From contig JAFDYP010000463.1 of the NCBI GenBank assembly GCA_018267355.1, positions 1-5,843 on the forward strand: a stretch of DNA of 5,843 nucleotides. Direction: 5' to 3'. Shown here one piece after another: positions 1 to 5,843 of this stretch. Below the pieces are notes generated by a model. The model saw only the letters and a list, made by a program, of their open reading frames with translations. It searched no databases and was not told where the DNA came from. The translations under genes and the position numbers were made by a program. The DNA is from Bacteroidota bacterium (GTDB taxonomy: Bacteria > Bacteroidota > Bacteroidia > Chitinophagales > LD1). Numbering within the stretch: position 1 is the first letter of the stretch; each line of letters opens with the position of its first letter.

Positions 1-40
1 TGGAAAAGCGACATTTAGGCTGCTACGCCACTAAGTCCTT

Positions 41-463
41 CTAATTTTCCGGTTCAGGCAGGTCATCTTGCATCTGCTCTGATGTGCCCCAGCCATTAAA
101 TCTGCAATCATAAGCGTATCCCAAAGTTGACATGCGGTTGACCCAATTGATCATGGTTTCATTATCCATGCTCATTTTGATGGTCCAACCATTGATAAGA
201 AATTGAGTCTTGCCATAAGAAGAATGCCCTGACCAGACATAATAGCCTAACTTTTTTAACTCCGTAGCTAAGGCATTCGCTTTGCCTGAAGAATCTGTAT
301 AAAAGAAATACTCAACGCGAAGTTCCTGCCCCTCCTCCATGCCGAAGTCCAGCAGATTTTCCAATACCACCGGAGCCAGAGCTTCCTGCATCTCAAGATT
401 TTCTTCAAAATCCTTGTGACGTACATGTATCTCGTCTTTATCTTCTAATTCATTCTCACTCAT
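41..463 (-). CDS. RraB-domain protein (ribonuclease E inhibitor B-like)
   Basis: A 140-residue acidic cytoplasmic protein with no signal peptide or membrane segment. Residues about 28-128 resemble the RraB family: an early helix with an acidic turn (LENLLDFGMEEG), a beta strand with Phe/Tyr (VEYFFYTD), a helix ending in KKLGYYV, and the family-typical NGWGT near the C-terminus (residues 123-127, matching the YDGWGT segment of E. coli RraB). In gammaproteobacteria RraB binds RNase E and alters mRNA decay; whether this homologue acts on an RNase E/G-type enzyme is unknown, and RraB-fold proteins may have other roles. The N-terminal 25 residues are charged and probably flexible. I chose the ATG at 463; an in-frame TTG at 484 would add seven residues but lacks support. 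It begins 37 bp after the hydrolase gene, so co-transcription is likely. Its base composition is A+T-richer than the neighbours. Family call fairly firm, function inferred. Confidence 0.8.
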   Translation of the reverse strand: MSENELEDKDEIHVRHKDFEENLEMQEALAPVVLENLLDFGMEEGQELRVEYFFYTDSSGKANALATELKKLGYYVWSGHSSYGKTQFLINGWTIKMSMDNETMINWVNRMSTLGYAYDCRFNGWGTSEQMQDDLPEPEN

Positions 464-500
464 TCTTTCACAGTTTGCTTTCAATCAAATCAATCAATTA

Positions 501-2072
501 CTACCTTACAGATACCTTCCTCCTTTCGCACTTCTCCCACATCTGCACAAAGTATTCCGCTGAGCTCATAAAGCCTTCCATCTCCGCGCTGCTCATCCCA
601 GCCAGCGGCCACGAGCGCACATAGTCTGCCAGCAGGCCGTAGTGCGCCATACCATCGGTATTGATATCCCAGGTGCGGTTGCCGGTCTTGCACCTTGTGA
701 ATGTATCATCATAGATCAGCCTGATGGTAGTATCACGCTGCGACTGTGCTGAGAAGCCCCCCACATCTGTCCCTATCGCCATGTGAGGCTCTCCCACTAT
801 ACCCGCTACAGTGTGATAGGTATGCACAAAGTCAGAAGCATTGGCACCGTGGCCTACGCCTATCATCCCTCCTACTCTCTTGATCTGCGCGTATTGCAGC
901 AGCGTGCGGCCGTTCTCATTGTGTGAGAAGCTGCGAGGCTCATTGTGTCCGCTATTGACGGGGTAGTCAGCGGTCACAGCCATAGAGAGCACCTCATCGG
1001 TCATACGCTCACTCGTATGGTCTATGTCTATCATGTAGCCCTTCTGCATCATATACCTGATGGCAAACCTACCGCGCGCTGTCAGACCCAGCGCATTGCG
1101 GTGCCCATAGCCGGCCAGCGTATCCCAGATCGTATAGTTTACCATTTTGGCAGGGTTCACGTTCTTAGGCATCAGCAGTGGCATGAAGGCCTTGGCGATA
1201 GCCGGCAGTCCTGAGCCGGGATGCTCCAGGTGAAAGGTGATCCCGCTCGTATCGGTACGAACCTGTTCAATTTTCCACTCTGCACCGGTTGCAAATTTAT
1301 TAGCCGCGTTCAGTGTCTTGTTAAATATCGCCGTGCCTCCAAATACCGTATTATTCAGATGCACCGGAAAAATATATCGCACCCCTAGCGCATACAGCTT
1401 ATCCAGTTCTGCCTGCACTTGTCCTTCTGTAGGCTCGGGGGTGAAAGTCGTCTTGTCATAATGATCCTGGGGGTTGTAGAAGTTCCCGATGTTATCCATC
1501 TCGCTGCCTATGATCACGACCAGCCGGCCACTGGCCACTATGCGCCGCACATCTGTCGGCGTATACGCCACCTCCATGAAATCTGAATGCGCCACCAGGT
1601 CCTTGATACCCTGCACGCAGTCCAGCAGCACCTGCTCATCGTCATAGGGGCCGTGACCTTTGGAGGCGTATGCTATGGTGTGACTACTCACTGCCAGTGC
1701 GACCATGATATTTAGCCCAACCTCATGCGCCCTTTTGATCCAGTCTACCCACATCTGCTGATGCAGGATAGAGCACCACGCAGGCCATGAGGTGAAGTCG
1801 GGATAGCCCTTTTTACCATCACGCCATGTCGGGCTATTCTGCTGCTCGGTCTGAGCAGCCAGTATACTGCGCACCAGATTGCGGCTATGGTCATGCCGGC
1901 AGTCGCCAAGCGCTACGCTGATATCGCCGTATGGCCCGCCATAAAAAAGCTCTCTGCCGTAGGCCAGGTCACCGCGCGGATGCGCATGCATGTCTACAAA
2001 GCCAGTGATGGGCTGCGCCCATATATCAGAGGCAAAGAGGAATAAGCAAATGAAGCAATACAGGTAGCGCAT
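501..2072 (-). CDS. Secreted M19 (membrane dipeptidase)-like metal-dependent hydrolase
   Basis: A 523-residue protein with a Sec signal peptide (residues 1 to about 19, hydrophobic FICLFLFA, cleavage probably near IWA/QP), so it acts in the periplasm or outside the cell. The mature part follows the order of metal ligands in M19 dipeptidases: an N-terminal VDMHAH (His29, His31), GSEMDN with Glu191, FPVHLNN with His238 (like the substrate-binding His of renal dipeptidase), IDIDHTS with His352, NSGHNE with His376 and AIGTD with Asp436. Known M19 enzymes use two zinc ions to cleave dipeptides and some beta-lactam or lactone-type substrates. Two oddities: the first motif is HxH, where M19 normally has HxD, and the protein is longer than typical members (roughly 320-420 residues), with extra sequence at about 200-330. 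The C-terminus shows no sorting domain. It starts 74 bp after the glycosyltransferase gene. The substrate cannot be predicted; a more general amidohydrolase activity is possible. Confidence 0.82.
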   Translation of the reverse strand: MRYLYCFICLFLFASDIWAQPITGFVDMHAHPRGDLAYGRELFYGGPYGDISVALGDCRHDHSRNLVRSILAAQTEQQNSPTWRDGKKGYPDFTSWPAWCSILHQQMWVDWIKRAHEVGLNIMVALAVSSHTIAYASKGHGPYDDEQVLLDCVQGIKDLVAHSDFMEVAYTPTDVRRIVASGRLVVIIGSEMDNIGNFYNPQDHYDKTTFTPEPTEGQVQAELDKLYALGVRYIFPVHLNNTVFGGTAIFNKTLNAANKFATGAEWKIEQVRTDTSGITFHLEHPGSGLPAIAKAFMPLLMPKNVNPAKMVNYTIWDTLAGYGHRNALGLTARGRFAIRYMMQKGYMIDIDHTSERMTDEVLSMAVTADYPVNSGHNEPRSFSHNENGRTLLQYAQIKRVGGMIGVGHGANASDFVHTYHTVAGIVGEPHMAIGTDVGGFSAQSQRDTTIRLIYDDTFTRCKTGNRTWDINTDGMAHYGLLADYVRSWPLAGMSSAEMEGFMSSAEYFVQMWEKCERRKVSVR

Positions 2073-2146
2073 AGGATGAGATATGTGGTAAATGACCAGA
2101 TTTTATCTCACAGCCTGAAATGTATTCAATATGCAGACTGCGATTT

Positions 2147-3766
2147 CTACTGAGATTCTCGCATGGCCTCCAGCAGATAGACCTTCTCGCAGATACTATA
2201 ACGAGTAGCTGGATCGAGAAAGGTGCCCGTGAGCGAGGACACCTTATACGCCTGACGCTCCTCTATGAGCTTCAGCTTGATGCCGGACTGCTGCAGATCC
2301 TTCCATCCGTACTCAGAGGTCGCTACGATCAGGTGCCCCTTCTCCTGTAGTCTCGCCATCAAAGTATTCCGGTCCCAGATATCCGGAGGCGGCGCCTGCT
2401 GTGAGTAGAATACATCCTCATATCCTGCCAGGTAGTGGTATGTGACAAATAATGTGTCTCTATGTGTCCGCGCGTACCTGCCAAAATCACTGCCGGGCTG
2501 ATAGCGCATGATAGCCGGGAAATAGAACCCGCTCATCAGCAGATTGAAAGCGAGGATGGCAGCAGCGGAAGCGCGTATGACAAAACCGGAACCGCGTATG
2601 GCGAAGGCCGCTACTGCAGCTATACCCGATACAGCGACAAGGCTGATCATGGATGTAGTATCTGCTCCTTTGAAGCAGTACTGCAGTATGCCAGCCACTG
2701 CTACGATAGCTAGCAGAAGTAGCATCTGCAGGCCTGCGAGTATTTTGAATATTACAGAATCCCCCCTCAGCCTCTCATAGAAATCTGCAGCCATCACCGC
2801 GCCTAGCGGATATACTACAAAACTATAGTGCGGCAGCTGATAATGCGAAAGCATGAGCGCGATGAGCACCAGCGTGAAGCCACTGACAGAGATGTACTCC
2901 GGCATAGTGCTCCTGTTTTTTACCACCGCTATCAGCGCCGTGAGCCATCCTCCCAGCAGAAACAGGGTCCAGGGCACAAAAGCCCAGGCAGTACTATGCA
3001 GCAGAAAGAAGGTATCCGGATGATTATTCCATTCGCTCTCACCCGTGATCCGGCCAAAGCTTTGCGTCCAGAAGTAGAAGCGCAGGCCTTTGGTGCCATA
3101 CTGCTCGTAGAGGCCGATACACATAGGCACGAGCAACAGAGCTATAAGGGCTATGCCCGCTATTAGTTCCACGCGCAGCAGGGAGCGCCATTTTCTCTTT
3201 ATCAGTATATGGGGTAGCAATGCGGCGCCCACAGCTATGAGTCCGATAGGCCCCTTGGACAGGAGCGCCAGCCCCACTCCTATACTGCCCCACAGCAGGT
3301 CCCGTGGCCGGCCTGTCTCTGTCCATGCTGCTAGCCGCCAGATAGCAAAAATAACTGACCCCATCAGCAGCGTATCTGTACGCACATCATTGGTGATCAG
3401 AAAAAGCGCCTGTGTAGTGGCCAGCATCAATGCTGCCAGTGCTGCCGTCTGCCTGCTATAGTATAGCAGTGCAAAGCGGTACGTACTGTAGATACCCAAC
3501 AGGGCAAAAAGCACGGAAGGGAGCTTGTAAGAAAACGTGCCGGCACCAAACAACCAGAAACTCAGCGAGCTGAGCCAGAAAAGCAGGGGCGGCTTATCCA
3601 GGTAGTCGCGTCCTAGTGCATGCACCTGCAGGAAGCTCTTGGTGCGCAGCATCTCCAGGCTGATCTCGGCATACTGTGCCGCGTCTACGGCCATCACATC
3701 TACGCACATGCCTACTGCATACACGGCCAGGATTATTGCAGCTATTATGAAATATGGGATGCGCAT
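2147..3766 (-). CDS. ArnT/PMT-type polytopic glycosyltransferase (GT-C fold)
   Basis: A 539-residue inner-membrane protein with about 12-13 hydrophobic segments up to residue 418 and a soluble C-terminal part (about 420-539) that should face the periplasm. This is the layout and length of ArnT-family enzymes (E. coli ArnT about 550 residues), which move a sugar from a polyprenyl-phosphate carrier to a lipid or protein acceptor. Visible family motifs are the first periplasmic-loop acid in DVMAVDAAQY (Asp28), DKPPLLFWL (Lys58), NDVRTD (Asp131) and LLSKGPIG (Lys171), plus SHYQLPHY (about 307-314). The Asp28/Lys58/Asp131 spacing equals that of the Asp55/Lys85/Asp158 set I recall from the solved Cupriavidus ArnT structure. 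There are no arn-operon genes for aminoarabinose synthesis beside it, so lipid A aminoarabinose transfer is not supported; the sugar and acceptor are unknown. The ATG at 3766 lies just past a strong terminator, so it needs its own promoter or readthrough. Confidence 0.88.
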   Translation of the reverse strand: MRIPYFIIAAIILAVYAVGMCVDVMAVDAAQYAEISLEMLRTKSFLQVHALGRDYLDKPPLLFWLSSLSFWLFGAGTFSYKLPSVLFALLGIYSTYRFALLYYSRQTAALAALMLATTQALFLITNDVRTDTLLMGSVIFAIWRLAAWTETGRPRDLLWGSIGVGLALLSKGPIGLIAVGAALLPHILIKRKWRSLLRVELIAGIALIALLLVPMCIGLYEQYGTKGLRFYFWTQSFGRITGESEWNNHPDTFFLLHSTAWAFVPWTLFLLGGWLTALIAVVKNRSTMPEYISVSGFTLVLIALMLSHYQLPHYSFVVYPLGAVMAADFYERLRGDSVIFKILAGLQMLLLLAIVAVAGILQYCFKGADTTSMISLVAVSGIAAVAAFAIRGSGFVIRASAAAILAFNLLMSGFYFPAIMRYQPGSDFGRYARTHRDTLFVTYHYLAGYEDVFYSQQAPPPDIWDRNTLMARLQEKGHLIVATSEYGWKDLQQSGIKLKLIEERQAYKVSSLTGTFLDPATRYSICEKVYLLEAMRESQ

Positions 3767-3782
3767 ATGAACCGAACCAAAG

Positions 3783-3811
3783 AAACAAAAAAGCCCGCAC
3801 GGGGCGGGCTT
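3783..3811 (-). terminator. Intrinsic terminator after the second OmpA-family lipoprotein gene
   Basis: Read on the minus strand, a perfect 8-bp stem AAGCCCGC / GCGGGCTT encloses a five-base loop (CCCGT) and runs into a T tract (TTTTTTGTTT). It starts about 20 bases past the stop codon at 3832 and ends 16 bases before the next gene, exactly where a rho-independent terminator should sit. The plus-strand tail is poor in T, so it is mainly one-directional. Confidence 0.9.
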
Positions 3812-3831
3812 GTTATAGGAGTTTGACTGAT

Positions 3832-4677
3832 TTATTTCTTGATCAGGAGTTTCATGTAGTCATCCAGCTGAGGCATGATCACGATGGTCACACGGCGGTT
3901 TTCTGCACGGTGCGCAGGGGTATCATTAGGGCCGGCAGGCTGATACTCTCCGCGACCGGCAGCGGTCATACGCTCCGGCTTGATGCCGTACTGCTTTTGC
4001 AGTATGCGCACTACTGCGCTGGCGCGACGGATACTGAGGTCCCAGTTGTCCTGTATAGTCGCAGTGTGTATCGGCTTATTGTCTGTATGGCCCTCTATCA
4101 TGAAGTTCATATCAGGATATGCCAGCAGTATCTTTGCCACTTTGCCTACTACATCCTTGGCATGAGGAGTCAGGTCCGCACTGCCACTATTGAAGAACAT
4201 ATGATCTGTCAGGTCTATATACAGGTTACCCTTGTCAGATGATACCGTGATATCCGTATCGCTTTCGCCACCTATAGAGCTTTTCAGGTTGCTGATCAGA
4301 TTAGCCTTCATAGACTCAGGAGAGAGGCCGGCCGCGCTGATCTGCTGCAGAGACTGGTTTACCGTCTCGGCCTGTGCGGGCGTGATCACTGACATATCTT
4401 TCAGCATATTGACCAGCTGACCACCGCCCTTAGCTTCTTTTTCTATTGCCTTGGCTTCGGTCACCATACTGTCTACAGTGCTCTGCAGTTCCTTTACCTG
4501 GTCATTGAGTTTTTTGATCGCCACCGCGCTCTTGGCTTGCTTGGCCTCGCAGTCTGTCTGGCTGTTTTGGGCCATCTTGAGGGTCTGGTCCAGTTCATTG
4601 TACTTCTTCTTGGTCACGCAGGCGCTCAGTGTAGCAGCCATACCGATCAGAATGATAGCGAGTCGAGTTATTCTCAT
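3832..4677 (-). CDS. OmpA-family outer-membrane lipoprotein (paralogue 2)
   Basis: A 281-residue lipoprotein. A lipoprotein signal peptide with arginines at 2 and 5 ends in the lipobox LSAC, placing the lipidated cysteine at residue 20. After the CVTKKKY start of the mature chain comes a heptad-like, charged helical region (about 25-85, probable coiled coil), a short GGG break, and a C-terminal OmpA domain (about 150-270) with EGHTD (Asp199), NWDLSIRRA (Arg218) and the RAENRR motif. In OmpA proteins the HTD aspartate and the RA arginine bind the diaminopimelate of peptidoglycan, so the predicted role is anchoring the outer membrane to the cell wall. No acidic surface-export signal follows the cysteine, suggesting it faces the periplasm. 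The frame stays open upstream to a TTG at 4842, but that 55-residue extension would bury the signal peptide, so the ATG at 4677 is preferred. It is a tandem paralogue of the gene at 4875-5774. Confidence 0.93.
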   Translation of the reverse strand: MRITRLAIILIGMAATLSACVTKKKYNELDQTLKMAQNSQTDCEAKQAKSAVAIKKLNDQVKELQSTVDSMVTEAKAIEKEAKGGGQLVNMLKDMSVITPAQAETVNQSLQQISAAGLSPESMKANLISNLKSSIGGESDTDITVSSDKGNLYIDLTDHMFFNSGSADLTPHAKDVVGKVAKILLAYPDMNFMIEGHTDNKPIHTATIQDNWDLSIRRASAVVRILQKQYGIKPERMTAAGRGEYQPAGPNDTPAHRAENRRVTIVIMPQLDDYMKLLIKK

Positions 4678-4714
4678 GTGATGCTTGGGTTGAGTGGGTT
4701 GATTTTTATCACCG

Positions 4715-4747
4715 TAAACGTATAGGGTTAAGCTGACATATCGGAAA
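4715..4747 (-). promoter_or_regulatory. Candidate Bacteroidota-type promoter for the second lipoprotein gene
   Basis: On the minus strand TTTC (4747-4744) is followed after 21 bases by TACGTTTA (4722-4715). Compared with the Bacteroidota consensus TTTG and TAnnTTTG, each element has one mismatch. Transcription would start near 4708, giving a leader of about 30 bases before the ATG at 4677. Position and spacing fit, but degenerate matches are common in A+T-rich DNA. Confidence 0.35.
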
Positions 4748-4813
4748 TAGTTTATACCCATGTGCTTACAAGGTATGGCTAGTATAGTATGCACTAGGGA
4801 TACGGGATAGCAT

Positions 4814-4846
4814 AAATAGAAACAGGTCCTGACTTTCGCCAAGACC
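4814..4846 (-). terminator. Candidate intrinsic terminator after the first OmpA-family lipoprotein gene
   Basis: On the minus strand, GGTCTTGGC and GTCAGGACC form a 9-bp stem (two G-T pairs) closed by a GAAA tetraloop at 4846-4825, followed by a moderately T-rich tail, TGTTTCTATTT. It begins about 28 bases after the stop codon at 4875. The tetraloop stabilises the hairpin, but the tail is interrupted, so termination may be incomplete. Confidence 0.5.
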
Positions 4847-4874
4847 CGTCCCTAAAACCCAATTTATGAAATCT

Positions 4875-5774
4875 TTATTTCCTCACCAGCAGCTTGAAAA
4901 ACTGGTCCAGCTGCGGCAGGATGACTATGCGTGTTCTTCTATTATGTGCGCGGCCCTCCGCCGTATCGTTGGTGTCTACCGGCAGGTACTGGCTGCGCCC
5001 GGCGGCAGTCATGCGTGACGGGGCTATACCATATTGCTTCTGGAGTATCCGTACGATGGCGGTGGCGCGCCTTACGCTCAGGTCCCAGTTGTCCTCCACA
5101 CAGTCGGTATGAATAGATACAGAGTCTGTATGCCCCTCTACCAGAAACTCTACATCAGGCTGTGCATTCAGCACCTTGGCCACCTTGCCGAGTACTATCT
5201 TGGCATTCTCAGTCACTGTAGACTTGCCACTGGTGAAAAGCATCTTGTCAGAGATATCTATATAAACGGCACTCTTGTCCACTTTGATATTAATATCCTT
5301 ATCATTCAGGTCGCCTATCGCACCCTTCAGGTTCATTACCAGCGACATGTTGAGGCTATCCTTGCGTGCCATGGCAGACTGCAGGCCCTGTATATAGTTA
5401 TCCTTCTCGCCCATAGCCTGCAGCGTCTGCTTTACGCTCTCTGCCTGTTTATTGCTCAGTACAGACATATCCTGCAGCGTGGTCAGCACCTGTGTATTGC
5501 TCTTGCGGGCATCTTCCAGCTGCTTCCTCAGGTCGTCTATTTGCGTTTGTAGATAGCCGTTCTGAGTATTGAGCTTGTCATTGGCCTCCTTGCTGGCAGC
5601 CAGCTTGGTGTCGCAGTCAGTCTTGGCAAATTCCATCTGCTTATACTGTGCATCCAGTGCTCCGTATTTCTTTTTGGTCACGCAGGCGGTCATGCTGAGC
5701 GCTATGAGGGCGGAAATGGAGAACACCTTGACCGGTGCCAGGATATGATGATATGTATGTGTAGGTGTAGACAC
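4875..5774 (-). CDS. OmpA-family outer-membrane lipoprotein (paralogue 1)
   Basis: A 299-residue lipoprotein starting at GTG. The first 30 residues form a signal peptide with a lysine at 16, a hydrophobic stretch (VFSISALIALS) and the lipobox MTAC, with the lipidated cysteine at 31. The mature chain starts CVTKKKY as in its paralogue, then has a long charged helical region (about 38-140, probable coiled coil) and a C-terminal OmpA domain (about 165-288) with EGHTD (Asp217), NWDLSVRRA (Arg236) and RAHNRR. These are the peptidoglycan-binding residues of the OmpA family, so a periplasmic wall-anchoring role at the outer membrane is inferred. GTG is chosen because an in-frame TAG lies about 24 bases upstream, no ATG precedes the signal peptide, and the next GTG would drop the only basic n-region residue. 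A purine-rich stretch (AGAAAGAAGAAA) sits just before it. Over the last 71 residues 48 are identical to the paralogue (hand count). Confidence 0.93.
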   Translation of the reverse strand: MSTPTHTYHHILAPVKVFSISALIALSMTACVTKKKYGALDAQYKQMEFAKTDCDTKLAASKEANDKLNTQNGYLQTQIDDLRKQLEDARKSNTQVLTTLQDMSVLSNKQAESVKQTLQAMGEKDNYIQGLQSAMARKDSLNMSLVMNLKGAIGDLNDKDINIKVDKSAVYIDISDKMLFTSGKSTVTENAKIVLGKVAKVLNAQPDVEFLVEGHTDSVSIHTDCVEDNWDLSVRRATAIVRILQKQYGIAPSRMTAAGRSQYLPVDTNDTAEGRAHNRRTRIVILPQLDQFFKLLVRK

Positions 5775-5793
5775 GATTTCTTCTTTCTCAACG

Positions 5794-5827
5794 CAAAACT
5801 AAGACCATAAATATTATAAAAAACAAA
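5794..5827 (-). promoter_or_regulatory. Bacteroidota-type promoter of the first lipoprotein gene
   Basis: On the minus strand TTTG (5827-5824) and TAGTTTTG (5801-5794) are separated by 22 bases. Both match the Bacteroidota housekeeping consensus (TTTG near -33, TAnnTTTG near -7) without mismatch, and the spacer is very A+T-rich. The predicted start site is near 5787, giving a short leader of roughly a dozen bases before the GTG at 5774. Confidence 0.7.
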
Positions 5828-5843
5828 AGATATCCACTTTTAA

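Noticed and set aside
1..40. Possible terminator after the RraB-like gene (GGC/GCC hairpin with a TTA/TAA extension).
   Set aside because: The stem is short and needs a two-base bulge, and no T tract follows directly.
464..484. TTG start at 484 adding seven residues to the RraB-like protein.
   Set aside because: An ATG at 463 is available, and the extra residues fall outside the recognisable domain.
483..500. Short ATCA-type repeat (aatcaaatcaatcaatta) before the RraB-like gene, considered as a phase-variable or operator site.
   Set aside because: Only three imperfect units in A+T-rich intergenic DNA; too few to support slippage or a binding site.
490..693. A 67-residue minus-strand reading frame overlapping the end of the hydrolase gene.
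   Set aside because: It lies in another frame of a well-supported coding region and its translation shows no recognisable motif.
2073..2146. Promoter-like TACATTTC on the minus strand in the gap before the hydrolase gene.
   Set aside because: One mismatch in the -7 box and no TTTG at a suitable distance upstream.
3754..4242. A 162-codon plus-strand open frame opposite the second lipoprotein gene, and a similar 172-codon one at 5034-5552 opposite the first.
   Set aside because: Both lie antisense to OmpA-domain genes in matching places, as expected from shared codon patterns in the paralogues; neither translation resembles a folded protein family.
4678..4842. Upstream extension of the second lipoprotein reading frame to a TTG at 4842 (55 extra residues).
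   Set aside because: It starts inside the candidate terminator hairpin, covers the candidate promoter, and would place the lipoprotein signal peptide in the middle of the protein.

Overview
The window reads as a chromosomal segment of a Bacteroidota bacterium. The evidence is: the promoter of the rightmost gene matches the Bacteroidota consensus (TTTG, 22-bp spacer, TAnnTTTG); starts lack clear Shine-Dalgarno sequences; and there are two OmpA-family lipoproteins of a type common in that phylum. No genus can be named from the sequence alone. All five supported genes lie on the minus strand, so transcription runs from high to low coordinates.

In transcription order: (1) 5774-4875 encodes an OmpA-family outer-membrane lipoprotein with its own promoter at 5794-5827, followed by a GAAA-tetraloop hairpin (4825-4846) that may be its terminator. 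(2) 4677-3832 encodes a second, paralogous OmpA-family lipoprotein with a weaker candidate promoter (4715-4747), ended by a strong intrinsic terminator (3783-3811). (3) 3766-2147 encodes a polytopic ArnT/PMT-type (GT-C fold) glycosyltransferase. (4) 2072-501 encodes a secreted, metal-dependent hydrolase related to membrane dipeptidases (peptidase family M19). (5) 463-41 encodes a small acidic protein with an RraB (ribonuclease E inhibitor B) domain. Bases 1-40 hold nothing I can assign.

The two lipoproteins are independent cell-envelope units that probably tether the outer membrane to peptidoglycan. The last three genes are spaced 74 and 37 bp apart with no convincing terminator between them, so they may share a transcript, although their functions (lipid-linked sugar transfer, envelope hydrolase, RNA-decay regulator-like protein) do not form an obvious pathway. 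The RraB-like gene is visibly poorer in G+C than its neighbours. No RNA genes, CRISPR arrays, insertion sequences or phage genes were seen. I find no convincing new multi-gene system; the points most worth following are the lipoprotein duplication, the divergent M19-like hydrolase, and the RraB-domain protein.
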